From the NCBI RefSeq assembly GCF_000014885.1, contig NC_011566.1, positions 992,001 through 1,056,000 of the forward strand: a stretch of 64,000 nt of DNA, in the 5' to 3' direction. The position numbers were made by a program, and so were the translations under genes. Position 1 is the first letter of the stretch. The number at the start of each line of letters is the position of its first letter. Below are positions 1-9,801 of this stretch, piece after piece. Below the pieces are notes generated by a model, which was not told the DNA's origin, made no database searches, and saw nothing but the letters and a program-made list of their open reading frames with translations. Source of the stretch: Shewanella piezotolerans WP3. Lineage in GTDB: Bacteria > Pseudomonadota > Gammaproteobacteria > Enterobacterales > Shewanellaceae.

Positions 1-1
1 A

Positions 2-1036
2 TTTATCATTATCGGCGCAGGTCAGTCTGGGCTATCTATGGCTTACAACTTATCAACCAATAACAAAGATTACCTGATTTTAGACGCCAACGAACATATT
101 GGCGCACCTTGGCTAAAACGTTGGGACTCATTAAAGCTTTTTACCCCTGCTGAATATAATCACCTTCCCGGAATGCCATTTCCATTCCCAAAAGGCTATT
201 ACCCGAATAAATATGAAGTTGCTGACTACCTAAAGAGTTATGTCGAGAAGTTCTCAATGCCGATTGAGTTTAACCAAAGAATAACCTCGGTTAAGAAAGT
301 GGATGGTATTTTTGAAATAACCAGCGATACTGCAAGCTATAAAGCTAAGCAGTTGATTATTGCAACTGGTCCGTTTCATACTCCCTATACGCCTGCTTGC
401 CATGTTGATATCGCGCCAAATATTACCCAACTTCACAGTGAGAACTATAAGAGCCCTGAGCAGTTACAAGATGGCGATTGCTTAGTGGTTGGGGCTGGAG
501 ATTCTGGTGTACAAATTTTGTCTGAAATAGCAGAAACCGGGCGTAAAGTGCATTTTTCTGGCACCGATAAAATTGCTGCTATTCCGCAATCATTCTTAGG
601 TAAAACCTTATGGTGGTGGTTTACCAAAATCGGCTTTTTATCAGTTTCACGCTTTAGTAAATTAGGCCAATGGCTCAGTAAAGGCGTACAGCCAGTTATT
701 GGTACTGATGTGAAGTCCTTGCTAGCAAAAGACAATGTTATCCATATGGGAAGGACTTTGTCTGCAGATGAAAGCAGCATTAAGTTTCAAAAAGGCAGCG
801 TGAGTAGTATTAAAAATGTCATCTGGGCGACAGGCTTTAAACCCAACTTTTTCTGGATTGAAGATATCTCTTTTGATGAAATGAACTACCCGAGCAACTA
901 TCGCGGCGTAAGTAGCGACGTCGATGGGCTCTATTTCATCGGTTTACCTTGGCTGTATACCCGCGGCTCAGCAACGCTTGGTGGTGTATGGAAAGATGCT
1001 AAGTATTTGATGAACCATATTCAAGAAATCAGATAA
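2..1036 (+). CDS. FAD/NAD(P)-binding oxidoreductase (flavin monooxygenase/CzcO-like), 5' truncated by window edge
   Basis: The reading frame is open to the window edge. Bases 2-37 encode a GAGQSG dinucleotide-binding motif, so the true start lies upstream and the ATG at 38 is not the start. A second Rossmann-type motif (VVGAGDSG, about residue 150) and a late WATGFKPN motif are typical of two-dinucleotide-binding flavoproteins such as flavin-containing monooxygenases and CzcO-like proteins. Such enzymes oxidise a small substrate using FAD and NAD(P)H. The substrate cannot be told. It is followed by a hairpin terminator shared with the convergent metH, so it is not part of the B12 operon. Confidence 0.75.
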   Translation, partial: FIIIGAGQSGLSMAYNLSTNNKDYLILDANEHIGAPWLKRWDSLKLFTPAEYNHLPGMPFPFPKGYYPNKYEVADYLKSYVEKFSMPIEFNQRITSVKKVDGIFEITSDTASYKAKQLIIATGPFHTPYTPACHVDIAPNITQLHSENYKSPEQLQDGDCLVVGAGDSGVQILSEIAETGRKVHFSGTDKIAAIPQSFLGKTLWWWFTKIGFLSVSRFSKLGQWLSKGVQPVIGTDVKSLLAKDNVIHMGRTLSADESSIKFQKGSVSSIKNVIWATGFKPNFFWIEDISFDEMNYPSNYRGVSSDVDGLYFIGLPWLYTRGSATLGGVWKDAKYLMNHIQEIR

Positions 1037-1043
1037 CAGCATG

Positions 1044-1090
1044 AAAAAAGCCCCTCTGTCTATACGGCGATATAGGGGCTATTTTTTCTT
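1044..1090. terminator. Bidirectional rho-independent terminator
   Basis: An AGCCCCT/AGGGGCT stem (1049-1055 with 1074-1080) is preceded by an A-run and followed by a T-run. It can therefore terminate both the oxidoreductase from the left and metH from the right. Confidence 0.8.
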
Positions 1091-1146
1091 TTAGAGCTTT
1101 TGCCTGCGTGCGAATAAATATACTCGCCCGCCCAATGCAGGACTCT

Positions 1147-4100
1147 TTACTCTGGATCGTAATCCAACACTGGCATTAACCAACGTTCGGTTTCTTCGAT
1201 ACTCATACCTTTGCGCGTGGCATAATCCTCTACTTGGTCACGACCAATATTGGTCACGCCAAAGTAACGTGATTTAGGGTGAGCAAAGTACCAACCTGAT
1301 ACTGCAGCGGTTGGGAACATCGCATAGCTTTCGGTGATATTAAGGCCGATAGTCTCATCGGGCTTTAATAGATCCCACAGCAGGCCTTTCTCGGTGTGAT
1401 CCGGGCAAGCGGGGTAACCGGGGGCAGGGCGAATACCTTTGTATTTTTCACGAATAAGCGCTTCGTTATCAAGAGTTTCGTCACTTGCATAACCCCAGAA
1501 CTCTTTGCGTACGCGCTCATGCATACGCTCGGCAAATGCTTCAGCTAATCGGTCAGCCAAACATTTGAGCATAATGGCGCTGTAATCATCGTGTTCCGCT
1601 TCAAAGCGTGCCACATGTTCATCAATACCGTGGCCTGCGGTAACGGCAAAGCCGCCCATGTAATCGGCAACGCCTGAGTCTTTTGGTGCAACAAAATCGG
1701 CCAAACAGAAATTGTCGTTACCGACACGCTCAATCTGCATCCGCAGGTGATGAGTGGTCATCTCCAATTCAGTGCGACTCTCATCGGTATACAGCTCAAT
1801 ATCATCGTGGTTAACGGTGTTAGCTGGAAACAGTCCGATAACGCCTTTGGCTGTTAGCCACTTTTCACTGATGATTTTTTGCAACATCGCTTTACCATCA
1901 CTAAACAGTTTTCGCGCCTCTTCGCCTACGACTTCATCATCTAAAATCTGTGGAAAATGACCATGTAGCTCCCAGCTTCTAAAGAAGGGGGTCCAATCGA
2001 TACGTTCAACTAAATCTTCTAGTGGGTAGTCATCAAAGACTTGGCGCCCAAGTTGATTCGGCACGAACGGCGTATAGTTTTCCCAGTCATGTTGACAGCG
2101 GTTTTCACGGGCCGCTTCGAGAGAGGTGATCACTTTACGCTTGGTTTGCGACAGACGCTTTTCGCGCATTACATCATATTCTTGATAGGCTTCATCAATT
2201 GTTGCTTGGCGTGTATCGTTATTGATCAACTTCGACACCATAGGTACGGCGCGTGAAGCATCAGCAATATAGATTGCACCTTCAGGTGAGTGAGGCGCGA
2301 TCTTGACGGCAGTATGGATTTTAGAACAGGTTGCGCCGCCAATAATCGATGGAATAGTTAAGCCCGCTTTATGGAAGCTTTTAACGTTATGTACCATCTC
2401 ATCTAGACTTGGGGTGATTAGCCCTGACATGCCAATAATATCGACATTTTCAGCCTTGGCGACTTCAATGATCTTCTCAACTGGCACCATAACGCCTAAA
2501 TCAATCACTTCATAGCCATTACAGGCGAGTACCACACCAACAATATTTTTACCAATATCGTGCACGTCGCCTTTAACCGTCACCATCAAAATTTTGCCGT
2601 TAGACTGACCGGCGACTTTTTCAAGTTCAATGTAAGGGTTGAGGTAAGCCACGGCTTTTTTCATCACTCGTGCTGACTTTACCACTTGTGGAAGGAACAT
2701 TTTGCCAGAGCCAAATAGATCGCCAACGATGTTCATGCCATCCATTAACGGCCCTTCAATCACATCCAATGGTCGGCTGGCTTGTATGCGTGCTTCTTCG
2801 GTATCTTCATCAATAAAGTCGGTAATACCCTTGACCAACGCATGAGCTAAGCGCTCATTAACTGGTTTTGTACGCCACTCTAAATCTTCCTTCTTGGCGA
2901 CTTGGTTGCCGTCACCCCGGAACTTTTCGGCGACTTCTAACAACTGCTCAGTGTTACTTGAGTCGCTAACGGTGCAGGGCAAGTTCTGTACAATGGCTTC
3001 AACCCGCTCTTTAAGTTCGGGGTCAATGTCATCGTATATCGCTAGCTGTCCGGCGTTAACAATGCCCATGTCCATACCGGCTTGAATTGCGTGATAAAGG
3101 AATACAGCATGAATCGCTTCTCGTACCGGGTTATTGCCACGGAACGAAAAAGACACGTTAGATACACCGCCAGAGATCATTGCGTGGGGCAAGGTACGTT
3201 TAATCTCGGCAGTGGCTTCAATAAAGTCGACCGCGTAGTTGTCGTGTTCCTCAATTCCGGTCGCAATGGCAAAAATATTCGGGTCAAAGATAATGTCTTC
3301 TGGCGGGAAGCCTACTTTGTCGACCAGCACGTTATAAGCACGAGTACATATTTCTACTTTACGCGCTTTAGTGTCGGCTTGGCCTACCTCATCGAATGCC
3401 ATTACGATGGCGGCGGCGCCGTATCGTTTCACGAGTGTGGCTTGTTCGATAAACTTCTCTTCGCCTTCTTTTAGCGAAATAGAGTTAACGATGCCTTTTC
3501 CTTGAATACACTTAAGGCCAGCTTCAATCACTTCCCATTTAGAGGAGTCGATCATGATCGGTACCCGAGAGATATCTGGCTCTGAGGCAATAAGGTTGAG
3601 AAATTTATGCATGGTATCGCTACCATCGAGCATGCCTTCATCCATGTTGATATCGATGATCTGCGCGCCATTTTCGACTTGATCGCGGGCGACACTGAGC
3701 GCTTCTTCATATTCGCCGGTTTTAATCAGGCGTAAGAATTTAGCCGAGCCAGTAACGTTAGTGCGCTCACCAACGTTTAGAAATAGTGAATTCTCATCAA
3801 TCGTCAGCGGCTCAAGCCCTGATAAGCGGCAAGCCACTGGAATATCTGGCAGCACTCGAGCAGGGTGTTTGATAACGGCTTCGCGGATAGCGCGAATATG
3901 GGCAGGGGTTGTACCACAACAACCGCCAATAACATTTAAAAAACCTTCCAGCGCCCATTCTTCGATCACTTCACTCATCTGCTCTGGTGTTTCATCATAA
4001 CCACCAAACTCATTGGGAAGACCTGCATTAGGATGTGCTGAGACAAAACACTCAGAGATTTTGGACAGCTCCTCTACATATGGGCGTAGCTCTTTTGGCC

Positions 4101-4890
4101 CTAATGCACAGTTAAGCCCGATAGTTAGCGGTTTTACGTGACGCAGTGAGTTGTAGAACGCTTCTGTTGTTTGTCCAGTAAGCGTGCGACCTGAGGCGTC
4201 TGTAATCGTGCCAGAGATCATAATCGGCAGACGAAAACCTTGAGCATCGTACACGGTTTCAATGGCAAATAACGCGGCTTTTGCGTTGAGGGTATCAAAG
4301 ATGGTCTCAACCATAATGATGTCTGCACCACCGGCAATCAATGCATTTATTGATTCAATATAGGCTTCAACAAGCTCGTCAAAACTCACATTACGGTAAC
4401 CTGGGTCGTTAACATCTGGGCTGATTGAACAAGTTCGGTTGGTCGGGCCAAGCACACCCGCAACGTAACATTGGCGGCCTGTTTCGGCTTCAACTTCATT
4501 GGCAGCTTCACGTGCAAGGCGAGCACCTTGTAAATTTATCTCCGCCGAATGTGCCTGCATATCGTAGTCAGCCATGGCGATTCGGGTTGCGTTAAAGGTG
4601 TTGGTTTCGATGATGTCTGAGCCAGCCAAAAAGTAATCTTTGTGGATTTGCTTAATAGCTTCTGGCTGAGTGAGCACCAACATGTCGTTGTTACCCTTTA
4701 CATCACAATGCCAGTCTTTGAACTGTTCACCGCGAAACTGCTGCTCTTCAAATTTGCGATCTTGGATCATGGTGCCCATCGCACCATCAAGCAGTAGGAT
4801 CCCTTCCTCTAACTTTTTAGTCAGTACTGCTAAAACCTTGTCGGCAGTTTCTTGTGTGTGCGGGACTGGGCTCAGGGTATGTGTTGCCAT
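1147..4890 (-). CDS. metH: Cobalamin-dependent methionine synthase MetH
   Basis: The 1,247-residue product is close to the usual length of about 1,230. It transfers a methyl group from methyltetrahydrofolate to homocysteine through cobalamin in the cytoplasm. Domains in order: homocysteine-binding barrel with zinc cysteines (GLNCALG and GGCCGTTP, about residues 260-330), pterin-binding domain (NVGERTNVTGS, about 370), cobalamin cap, B12-binding domain with the DVHDIGKNIVG motif whose His ligates cobalt, and a C-terminal SAM-binding activation domain (RPAPGYPACPDH). It runs divergently from the B12 genes it depends on. A tandem MetJ-like operator lies about 105 bp upstream. The gene looks intact. 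Confidence 0.97.
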   Translation of the reverse strand: MATHTLSPVPHTQETADKVLAVLTKKLEEGILLLDGAMGTMIQDRKFEEQQFRGEQFKDWHCDVKGNNDMLVLTQPEAIKQIHKDYFLAGSDIIETNTFNATRIAMADYDMQAHSAEINLQGARLAREAANEVEAETGRQCYVAGVLGPTNRTCSISPDVNDPGYRNVSFDELVEAYIESINALIAGGADIIMVETIFDTLNAKAALFAIETVYDAQGFRLPIMISGTITDASGRTLTGQTTEAFYNSLRHVKPLTIGLNCALGPKELRPYVEELSKISECFVSAHPNAGLPNEFGGYDETPEQMSEVIEEWALEGFLNVIGGCCGTTPAHIRAIREAVIKHPARVLPDIPVACRLSGLEPLTIDENSLFLNVGERTNVTGSAKFLRLIKTGEYEEALSVARDQVENGAQIIDINMDEGMLDGSDTMHKFLNLIASEPDISRVPIMIDSSKWEVIEAGLKCIQGKGIVNSISLKEGEEKFIEQATLVKRYGAAAIVMAFDEVGQADTKARKVEICTRAYNVLVDKVGFPPEDIIFDPNIFAIATGIEEHDNYAVDFIEATAEIKRTLPHAMISGGVSNVSFSFRGNNPVREAIHAVFLYHAIQAGMDMGIVNAGQLAIYDDIDPELKERVEAIVQNLPCTVSDSSNTEQLLEVAEKFRGDGNQVAKKEDLEWRTKPVNERLAHALVKGITDFIDEDTEEARIQASRPLDVIEGPLMDGMNIVGDLFGSGKMFLPQVVKSARVMKKAVAYLNPYIELEKVAGQSNGKILMVTVKGDVHDIGKNIVGVVLACNGYEVIDLGVMVPVEKIIEVAKAENVDIIGMSGLITPSLDEMVHNVKSFHKAGLTIPSIIGGATCSKIHTAVKIAPHSPEGAIYIADASRAVPMVSKLINNDTRQATIDEAYQEYDVMREKRLSQTKRKVITSLEAARENRCQHDWENYTPFVPNQLGRQVFDDYPLEDLVERIDWTPFFRSWELHGHFPQILDDEVVGEEARKLFSDGKAMLQKIISEKWLTAKGVIGLFPANTVNHDDIELYTDESRTELEMTTHHLRMQIERVGNDNFCLADFVAPKDSGVADYMGGFAVTAGHGIDEHVARFEAEHDDYSAIMLKCLADRLAEAFAERMHERVRKEFWGYASDETLDNEALIREKYKGIRPAPGYPACPDHTEKGLLWDLLKPDETIGLNITESYAMFPTAAVSGWYFAHPKSRYFGVTNIGRDQVEDYATRKGMSIEETERWLMPVLDYDPE

Positions 4891-4994
4891 AAAAAATTCC
4901 TACCAAATACAGAGTCGCAAAATATAAAATGCAGTAACCTTGTCCATTCTTATCAACTACAAGCTAGCATTACTAGCTTAAGTTATTTATGTTT

Positions 4995-5026
4995 GGACAT
5001 TTATACGTATAGACGTCCATAATACG
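4995..5026. promoter_or_regulatory. Tandem MetJ-like met boxes
   Basis: Four adjacent 8-mers read GGACATTT, ATACGTAT, AGACGTCC and ATAATACG. The third is one base from the MetJ consensus AGACGTCT, and the second shares the ACGT core. The array lies between metH and cobC, so methionine-dependent repression of metH is the natural reading. Effect on cobC is possible but unproven. Confidence 0.65.
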
Positions 5027-5133
5027 TGAGTCGCTAGCGAAAGTGCAACCCCTAAAACCTGATACTTTTTCACTTGGAATACGTGACGGTTTACTTGTAA
5101 GTGACTGATAAATATAATTGGTTGGAATGTTAA

Positions 5134-5769
5134 GTGCAGAATACGAAGATAGTTTTACTGCGTCATGGAGCTTGTGAAGGCGGTAATGTTTTACGTGGCC
5201 ATACGGATGTTGTGCTGAGTTTAGCTGGAAAAGAGCAGCTAAATGTGGCGTTTTCGACACTTAAAAATAGTAAAACCTGTGATTTGGCTAAAAACAGCAA
5301 GATAGATCTGGTGGTGAGTTCACCATTACTGCGCTGCTCAGAGCCTGCTCGCGCTTTCGCCATACAACACAATATAGATTTTGTTGAACAGTCTGGCTTT
5401 ATGGAGCTTAATTTTGGCGATTGGGATGGGCAGCTTTTCACTGAACTTTATCAGCAATTTAGTGAACAGCTAGATGCCTATTGGGCAAACCCATGGCAAC
5501 ATACGCCGCCAAACGGTGAAACGATGCAAGCTTTTGAATCTAGAATCGACAATGCTTGGGACGCTTTACTTGAGCGACATAAAGGTAAAGTCATTGTGCT
5601 CGTGACCCATGGAGGAGTGATTAGGCACTTAATGGCTTAATCACTCGGGCTAAAACAGTGTGCAGGGATCTACAGCGCTCTTAAATTGCCCTATGCCGCG
5701 ACTGTGGTTATCGATGCGTTAGATGATGGTTGCCAGCGTTATTTAACCCTTAATTGGGGACTGGAGTAG
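5134..5769 (+). pseudogene. cobC: Alpha-ribazole phosphatase / phosphoglycerate-mutase family (CobC), in-frame premature stop
   Basis: GTG start followed by IVLLRHG, the histidine-phosphatase signature (phospho-His in RHG). The family Glu (MELNFGDWDG) and second His (THGG) are also present. The frame stops at TAA 5638-5640, but the same frame continues without another stop for 42 codons to 5769, giving the family's usual length of about 210 residues. A single CAA-to-TAA change would explain it. The truncated 168-residue form keeps the recognisable catalytic motifs, so residual activity is possible. The family dephosphorylates alpha-ribazole phosphate or cobalamin 5'-phosphate in B12 assembly, which fits the neighbours. 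It lies upstream of the riboswitch. Confidence 0.75.
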
Positions 5770-5826
5770 CGAGTAGTTGATCAAGTGCAATGCCTTATTG
5801 GCTTTGCATGATAAACTGTCACATTA

Positions 5827-5846
5827 TTACCTCAAAAATGAGGTAA
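5827..5846. other. Short hairpin between cobC and the riboswitch
   Basis: TTACCTC and GAGGTAA form a 7-bp stem with a 6-base loop. No clear T-run follows on either strand. It may end cobC transcription weakly. Confidence 0.35.
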
Positions 5847-5865
5847 ACCACACAAACTAAATTTG

Positions 5866-5990
5866 AGTTAGGTGCCTAATCGCACAAATTGGGAACCGGT
5901 GGCCGAAAACGGCTAATGAGTCCGGACTGTACCCGCAACTGTATGGGAGTGAATTCGTTTTCGCCCCAAGTCAGATACCAGCCTAACTTT
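5866..5990 (+). ncRNA. Adenosylcobalamin riboswitch
   Basis: The segment carries the conserved cobalamin-riboswitch pieces. AGTTAGG and CCTAACT close the outer stem. The inner core reads GGGAACCGGTG, GAGTCCGG, ACTGTACCCGCAACTGTA and the B12-box segment GTCAGATACCAGCC near 5970-5983. It precedes btuD by about 70 bp and should lower expression of the uptake and assembly operon when adenosylcobalamin is plentiful. Confidence 0.95.
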
Positions 5991-6057
5991 GCCATATTGA
6001 ATAACTTGAGCGGGCGTCTCAAGGGAGTTTATTAGCACATGCTTTGCAGTTTATTGA

Positions 6058-6897
6058 ATGTCTAATCAGCCATCTGAAACAGTCCTTACTGTTAGCGGCT
6101 TAGGCTGGAAATTACAGGGTCAGCCCATATTATCAGACGTCGAATTTAGCTTAGCTAAAGGGCAGATGCTGGGAGTTATTGGACCCAATGGTGCGGGCAA
6201 ATCCAGTTTGCTGCGCTGCCTATATCGCTTTATCAAGCCGACAAGTGGTGAAATTCATTTATTTGGTCAACCAATCTCTGTGTTATCGGCAAAAGCGTTT
6301 GCTAAGCAGATTGCGGTAGTTCTGCAAGATACGCCGCATCATTTTGAGATGACCACAACTCAGCTTGTCAGTCTTGGTTTAACGCCCCATAAAAGTGCGT
6401 TTGAATTCACCAGTGCAGAAGACCGGGACGTTGTCGCTCAAGCTTTAGTTAAAGTGGGTTTGGTAGATAAAGCTAATCAAGCTTATGAAAGCTTATCGGG
6501 TGGAGAGAAACAGCGAGCGCTGATCGCTCGGGCAATTGTTCAACGACCACAGCTATTGATATTAGATGAGCCAACAAATCATCTTGATATCCGCTATCAA
6601 ATCCAAACCTTAGAGTTACTGCACACACTTAACATTACGGTTATCACCTCTATTCATGATCTCAATCTCGCCAGCGCCCTATGCGACGAGTTATTACTTC
6701 TTGATAAAGGGCGCTGTTTGGCAAAAGGTTCGCCCAAAGCAGTGTTAACGGAGCAGCGTATTGCGGAAGTATTTGATGTGTGCTGCGAAGTTAGGCCACA
6801 TCCACAACATGGTAATCCGCTTATCAGCTATTTCTACGGCTATGATCCGCGCAGTATAACGCACCAGGGGATAGCTGACGGAGCGACAGATGCCTAA
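6058..6897 (+). CDS. btuD: Vitamin B12 / Fe-siderophore-type ABC transporter ATPase BtuD
   Basis: 279-residue ABC ATPase of the FecE/BtuD group. Visible motifs: Walker A GPNGAGKSS (about residue 35), signature LSGGEKQR (about 143), Walker B LLILDEPTNHLD (about 163) and the switch His in SIHD. It powers cobalamin import across the inner membrane with BtuC. It is the first gene behind the cobalamin riboswitch and its end overlaps btuC by 8 bp, indicating translational coupling. The periplasmic partner BtuF is encoded about 35 kb away because of transposon insertion. Confidence 0.92.
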   Translation: MSNQPSETVLTVSGLGWKLQGQPILSDVEFSLAKGQMLGVIGPNGAGKSSLLRCLYRFIKPTSGEIHLFGQPISVLSAKAFAKQIAVVLQDTPHHFEMTTTQLVSLGLTPHKSAFEFTSAEDRDVVAQALVKVGLVDKANQAYESLSGGEKQRALIARAIVQRPQLLILDEPTNHLDIRYQIQTLELLHTLNITVITSIHDLNLASALCDELLLLDKGRCLAKGSPKAVLTEQRIAEVFDVCCEVRPHPQHGNPLISYFYGYDPRSITHQGIADGATDA

Positions 6898-7939
6898 CAC
6901 TTTATCCGTTACAGCACAGACAAAATGGCAGCAGTCTTATCAATTACTATTGCTAATTACGCTATTGCTAATCGCTGTTATTACACCGTTTGCCGCAACC
7001 AGTTTTGGTGCAGCAAATATCTCAGCAAACGATGTGTTACAGGTATTTGCTCACAAAGTTCTCGGCTTAGGTGAAAACCAAGGTGTTACTGAGCGGATTA
7101 TTTGGGAACTAAGATTACCGCGAGTGCTGCTCGCATTTATTGCTGGAGCGGGTTTATCTATTGCCGGTAGCGTGTTGCAAACAGTCACTCGTAACCCGTT
7201 AGCCGATCCCTATCTTTTTGGGATTTCCTCAGGAGCATCGTTTGGCGCGGTGGTGGTGCTGACCCTCTTTAGTCAAAGTATTTTGTGGCTTAGCTTACCA
7301 CTTGGCGCCTTTGTTGGAGCCAGCTTGTCGGTGCTGATGGTGCTTAGTTTATGTGGGAAAAACCTATCAACACAGGTGGAGCGCATGCTGTTATCTGGTG
7401 TTGCAACCTCCTTTATGTTTGGCGCTATGGCGAGTTTAATGCTGTATTTCTCCAGCCCTCAAGCCGCCGCATCGGTGCTGTTTTGGAGTCTCGGCAGCTT
7501 TGCTAAAGCAAGTTGGTCTGGGTTGATTTTACCCGCCGTTATCGTGTCGATTAGTACACTCGTTATTCTGCTATTTAAGAGGCAGATCATAGCGATGCGA
7601 GCGGGAGATGAAACTGCACACACGTTGGGGATTAATGTAGGACGATTGCGCTTATCTATGTTGTTATTGTGCTCGCTTATTACGGCGATATTGGTTGCCA
7701 ATTGTGGTGGTATCGGCTTTATCGGATTAATGGTGCCTCACACGGTGCGTTTACTTTTCCCTGGTCGCTATCCATTGCTGTTAACTGCAGCGATAGGCGG
7801 GCTATTCATGGTATGGGTAGATGTATTGGCGCGCACAATATTGAGTTATCAAGAGCTTCCTGTTGGGATTATCACATCGGTGATGGGAAGTGTGTTTTTT
7901 CTGTTTATTTTAAGCGCCCGCAAAGCAAAGCGAGCGTAA
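6890..7939 (+). CDS. btuC: Vitamin B12 ABC transporter permease BtuC
   Basis: 349-residue FecCD-family permease with about ten hydrophobic segments. LRLPRVLLAFIAGAGLSIAG and TRNPLADPYLFGISSGAS are family hallmarks, as is the conserved GFIGLMVPHTVR stretch in the C-terminal half. It forms the inner-membrane channel for cobalamin with BtuD, whose gene it overlaps by 8 bp. Length and motifs are complete. A siderophore substrate would be the alternative for the family, but the riboswitch and cob genes argue for B12. Confidence 0.92.
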   Translation: MPNTLSVTAQTKWQQSYQLLLLITLLLIAVITPFAATSFGAANISANDVLQVFAHKVLGLGENQGVTERIIWELRLPRVLLAFIAGAGLSIAGSVLQTVTRNPLADPYLFGISSGASFGAVVVLTLFSQSILWLSLPLGAFVGASLSVLMVLSLCGKNLSTQVERMLLSGVATSFMFGAMASLMLYFSSPQAAASVLFWSLGSFAKASWSGLILPAVIVSISTLVILLFKRQIIAMRAGDETAHTLGINVGRLRLSMLLLCSLITAILVANCGGIGFIGLMVPHTVRLLFPGRYPLLLTAAIGGLFMVWVDVLARTILSYQELPVGIITSVMGSVFFLFILSARKAKRA

Positions 7940-7993
7940 GTTAATTGTCGTTTTATTTCCCTTTTTGGGGATATGTCGGGAGCATAAGGTTAA

Positions 7994-9022
7994 ATGTTTA
8001 ATATTAAGCCATTGAGTTCAGAGTTTGAAGAAGCAATTCAGCAGAAAATTGATACTAAAACTAAACCTTTAGGCGCGCTTGGTGATTTAGAAGGGCTCGC
8101 TCTGCAAATAGCCAAAGTGTTAGGTAAAGATAACCCTCAAATTAACAACCCAAAAATGATGGTCTTTGCCGCAGATCACGGTATTGCCAGCTCGGGTGTA
8201 TCAATTGCACCCAGTGAAGTGACCGCCCAAATGGTTAGAAACTTTATGGCGGGTGGGGCTGCTATCAACGTATTTACCCGCCAGGTTGGTTTAGAGCTTG
8301 AGGTCATAGACTGCGGAGTATTACAACCATTCGATAGTGACAGTGGGGTGATTGATCAGCGTTTAGGTGCGGGAACAGGCCCTATTCATAAGCGTGCCGC
8401 GATGACGCTTGGTGCGGTAAAGCAAGGTTTTGAAATGGCTGCAGATCGCATTCAGCTGCACCATCAGAATGGCTGTAACCTGATAGCGCTTGGTGAAATG
8501 GGTATTGGTAATACCTCTTCCGCTGCGGCAATTATGTCTGTATTAACGGGAGTCGCTGCGAGCGATTGTGTGGGCCGAGGCACAGGTATTGATGCTGCCA
8601 CATTTAAGCGTAAACAGATGTTAATAGAACAGGCTGTGTTACTGCATCATAGCGAGCTTGATGATCCAATGCAGGTATTGGCTTGCATTGGCGGCTTTGA
8701 AATTGTGCAGATGACAGGCGCTATCTTGGCCGCTGCTGAGCGTGGCATGTTAGTGGTTATTGATGGCTTTATTGCTTCGGCCGCTGCGCTGGTGGCGGTC
8801 AACATTAATAGTCATTGCCGAGATTATATGATTTTTTCCCATCAGTCTGATGAGAAAGGCCACTATTTGATGCTCGAATATATGCAAGCCAAGCCATTAC
8901 TTAATTTAGGCTTGAAGCTGGGAGAGGGCACTGGTGCGGCATTGGCTTTTCCGCTGATCCAAGCCGCTGTTAATTTTTATAACCAAATGGCGAGTTTTGA
9001 AGACGCAGGGATAGAAATTTAA
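7994..9022 (+). CDS. cobT: Nicotinate-nucleotide--dimethylbenzimidazole phosphoribosyltransferase CobT
   Basis: 342 residues, near the family length of about 350. It makes alpha-ribazole phosphate from dimethylbenzimidazole and nicotinate mononucleotide for the lower ligand of cobalamin. Supporting motifs: FAADHGIASSGVS (about residue 55), FMAGGAAINVF, EMGIGNTSSAAA (about 170) and the C-terminal KLGEGTGAALAFPL containing the catalytic Glu. Its stop overlaps the cobS start (TAATG), so the two are coupled. Confidence 0.96.
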   Translation: MFNIKPLSSEFEEAIQQKIDTKTKPLGALGDLEGLALQIAKVLGKDNPQINNPKMMVFAADHGIASSGVSIAPSEVTAQMVRNFMAGGAAINVFTRQVGLELEVIDCGVLQPFDSDSGVIDQRLGAGTGPIHKRAAMTLGAVKQGFEMAADRIQLHHQNGCNLIALGEMGIGNTSSAAAIMSVLTGVAASDCVGRGTGIDAATFKRKQMLIEQAVLLHHSELDDPMQVLACIGGFEIVQMTGAILAAAERGMLVVIDGFIASAAALVAVNINSHCRDYMIFSHQSDEKGHYLMLEYMQAKPLLNLGLKLGEGTGAALAFPLIQAAVNFYNQMASFEDAGIEI

Positions 9023-9801
9023 TGCAGTCTTGGCGACAGCAACTCAACCTGTTTCTTATCGCTATGGGGTTCTTTACGCGGATCCCTATGCCAAAATGGG
9101 TTGAGGTCGATGCAGAAAAATTAAATCAAGCCAGTCGCTATTTTGGTTTAGTTGGCACTCTGATTGGTGTGCTTAGTGCTCTCGTTTATAGCGTAATGTT
9201 GCACTGGGTGTCGCCTAGTATTGCGATTATCTTCGCCATGATAGCGAGCGTGCTATTAACTGGTGGTTTTCATGAAGATGGTTTAGCTGATACTGCCGAT
9301 GGTTTAGGTGGTGGTTGGACAGTTGAAGCTAAGCTGCAGATTATGAAAGACTCCCGCCTTGGTAGTTATGGTGCATTGGCGTTAGTACTGTGCTTATTGC
9401 TGAAATGGCAACTGCTCAGTGAGCTCGCGTTGTTTGACCCTAGCAGTGTCAGTTTAGCGTTGATTCTAGGGCACACATTAAGTCGGGTAGTTGCAGCCAG
9501 CTTTATCTTTTCAGAGCAGTATGTTTCCGATGATGCCAGCAGCAAAAGCAAGCCGCTGGCAATGCAGCAAAGTATCAACGAGTTGTCTATTTTACTGGCT
9601 ACAGCAGCCATTTCGCTCTTGTTAATATCATTTATGCAAGCTTTAGTACTTATCTTAGGGCTATTGAGCGTGCGGATTGCATTAGCGTGGTGGTTTAATA
9701 AACAAATTGGCGGCTACACCGGCGATACACTTGGGGCGACTCAGCAAATTGCGGAAGTGGTTTGTTACTTGTTACTGCTAATTGTAGGAGCGTCTTGGTG
9801 A
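9022..9801 (+). CDS. cobS: Adenosylcobinamide-GDP ribazoletransferase CobS (cobalamin synthase)
   Basis: 259-residue polytopic membrane enzyme that joins adenosylcobinamide-GDP to alpha-ribazole (phosphate). The family signature GGFHEDGLADTADGLGGG (about residues 75-93, acidic metal-binding residues) is followed by MKDSRLGSYG. An N-terminal MGFFTRIPMP motif is also typical. Hydrophobic segments fill the rest, and length is normal. It overlaps cobT by one base and cobU by four. Confidence 0.96.
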   Translation: MQSWRQQLNLFLIAMGFFTRIPMPKWVEVDAEKLNQASRYFGLVGTLIGVLSALVYSVMLHWVSPSIAIIFAMIASVLLTGGFHEDGLADTADGLGGGWTVEAKLQIMKDSRLGSYGALALVLCLLLKWQLLSELALFDPSSVSLALILGHTLSRVVAASFIFSEQYVSDDASSKSKPLAMQQSINELSILLATAAISLLLISFMQALVLILGLLSVRIALAWWFNKQIGGYTGDTLGATQQIAEVVCYLLLLIVGASW

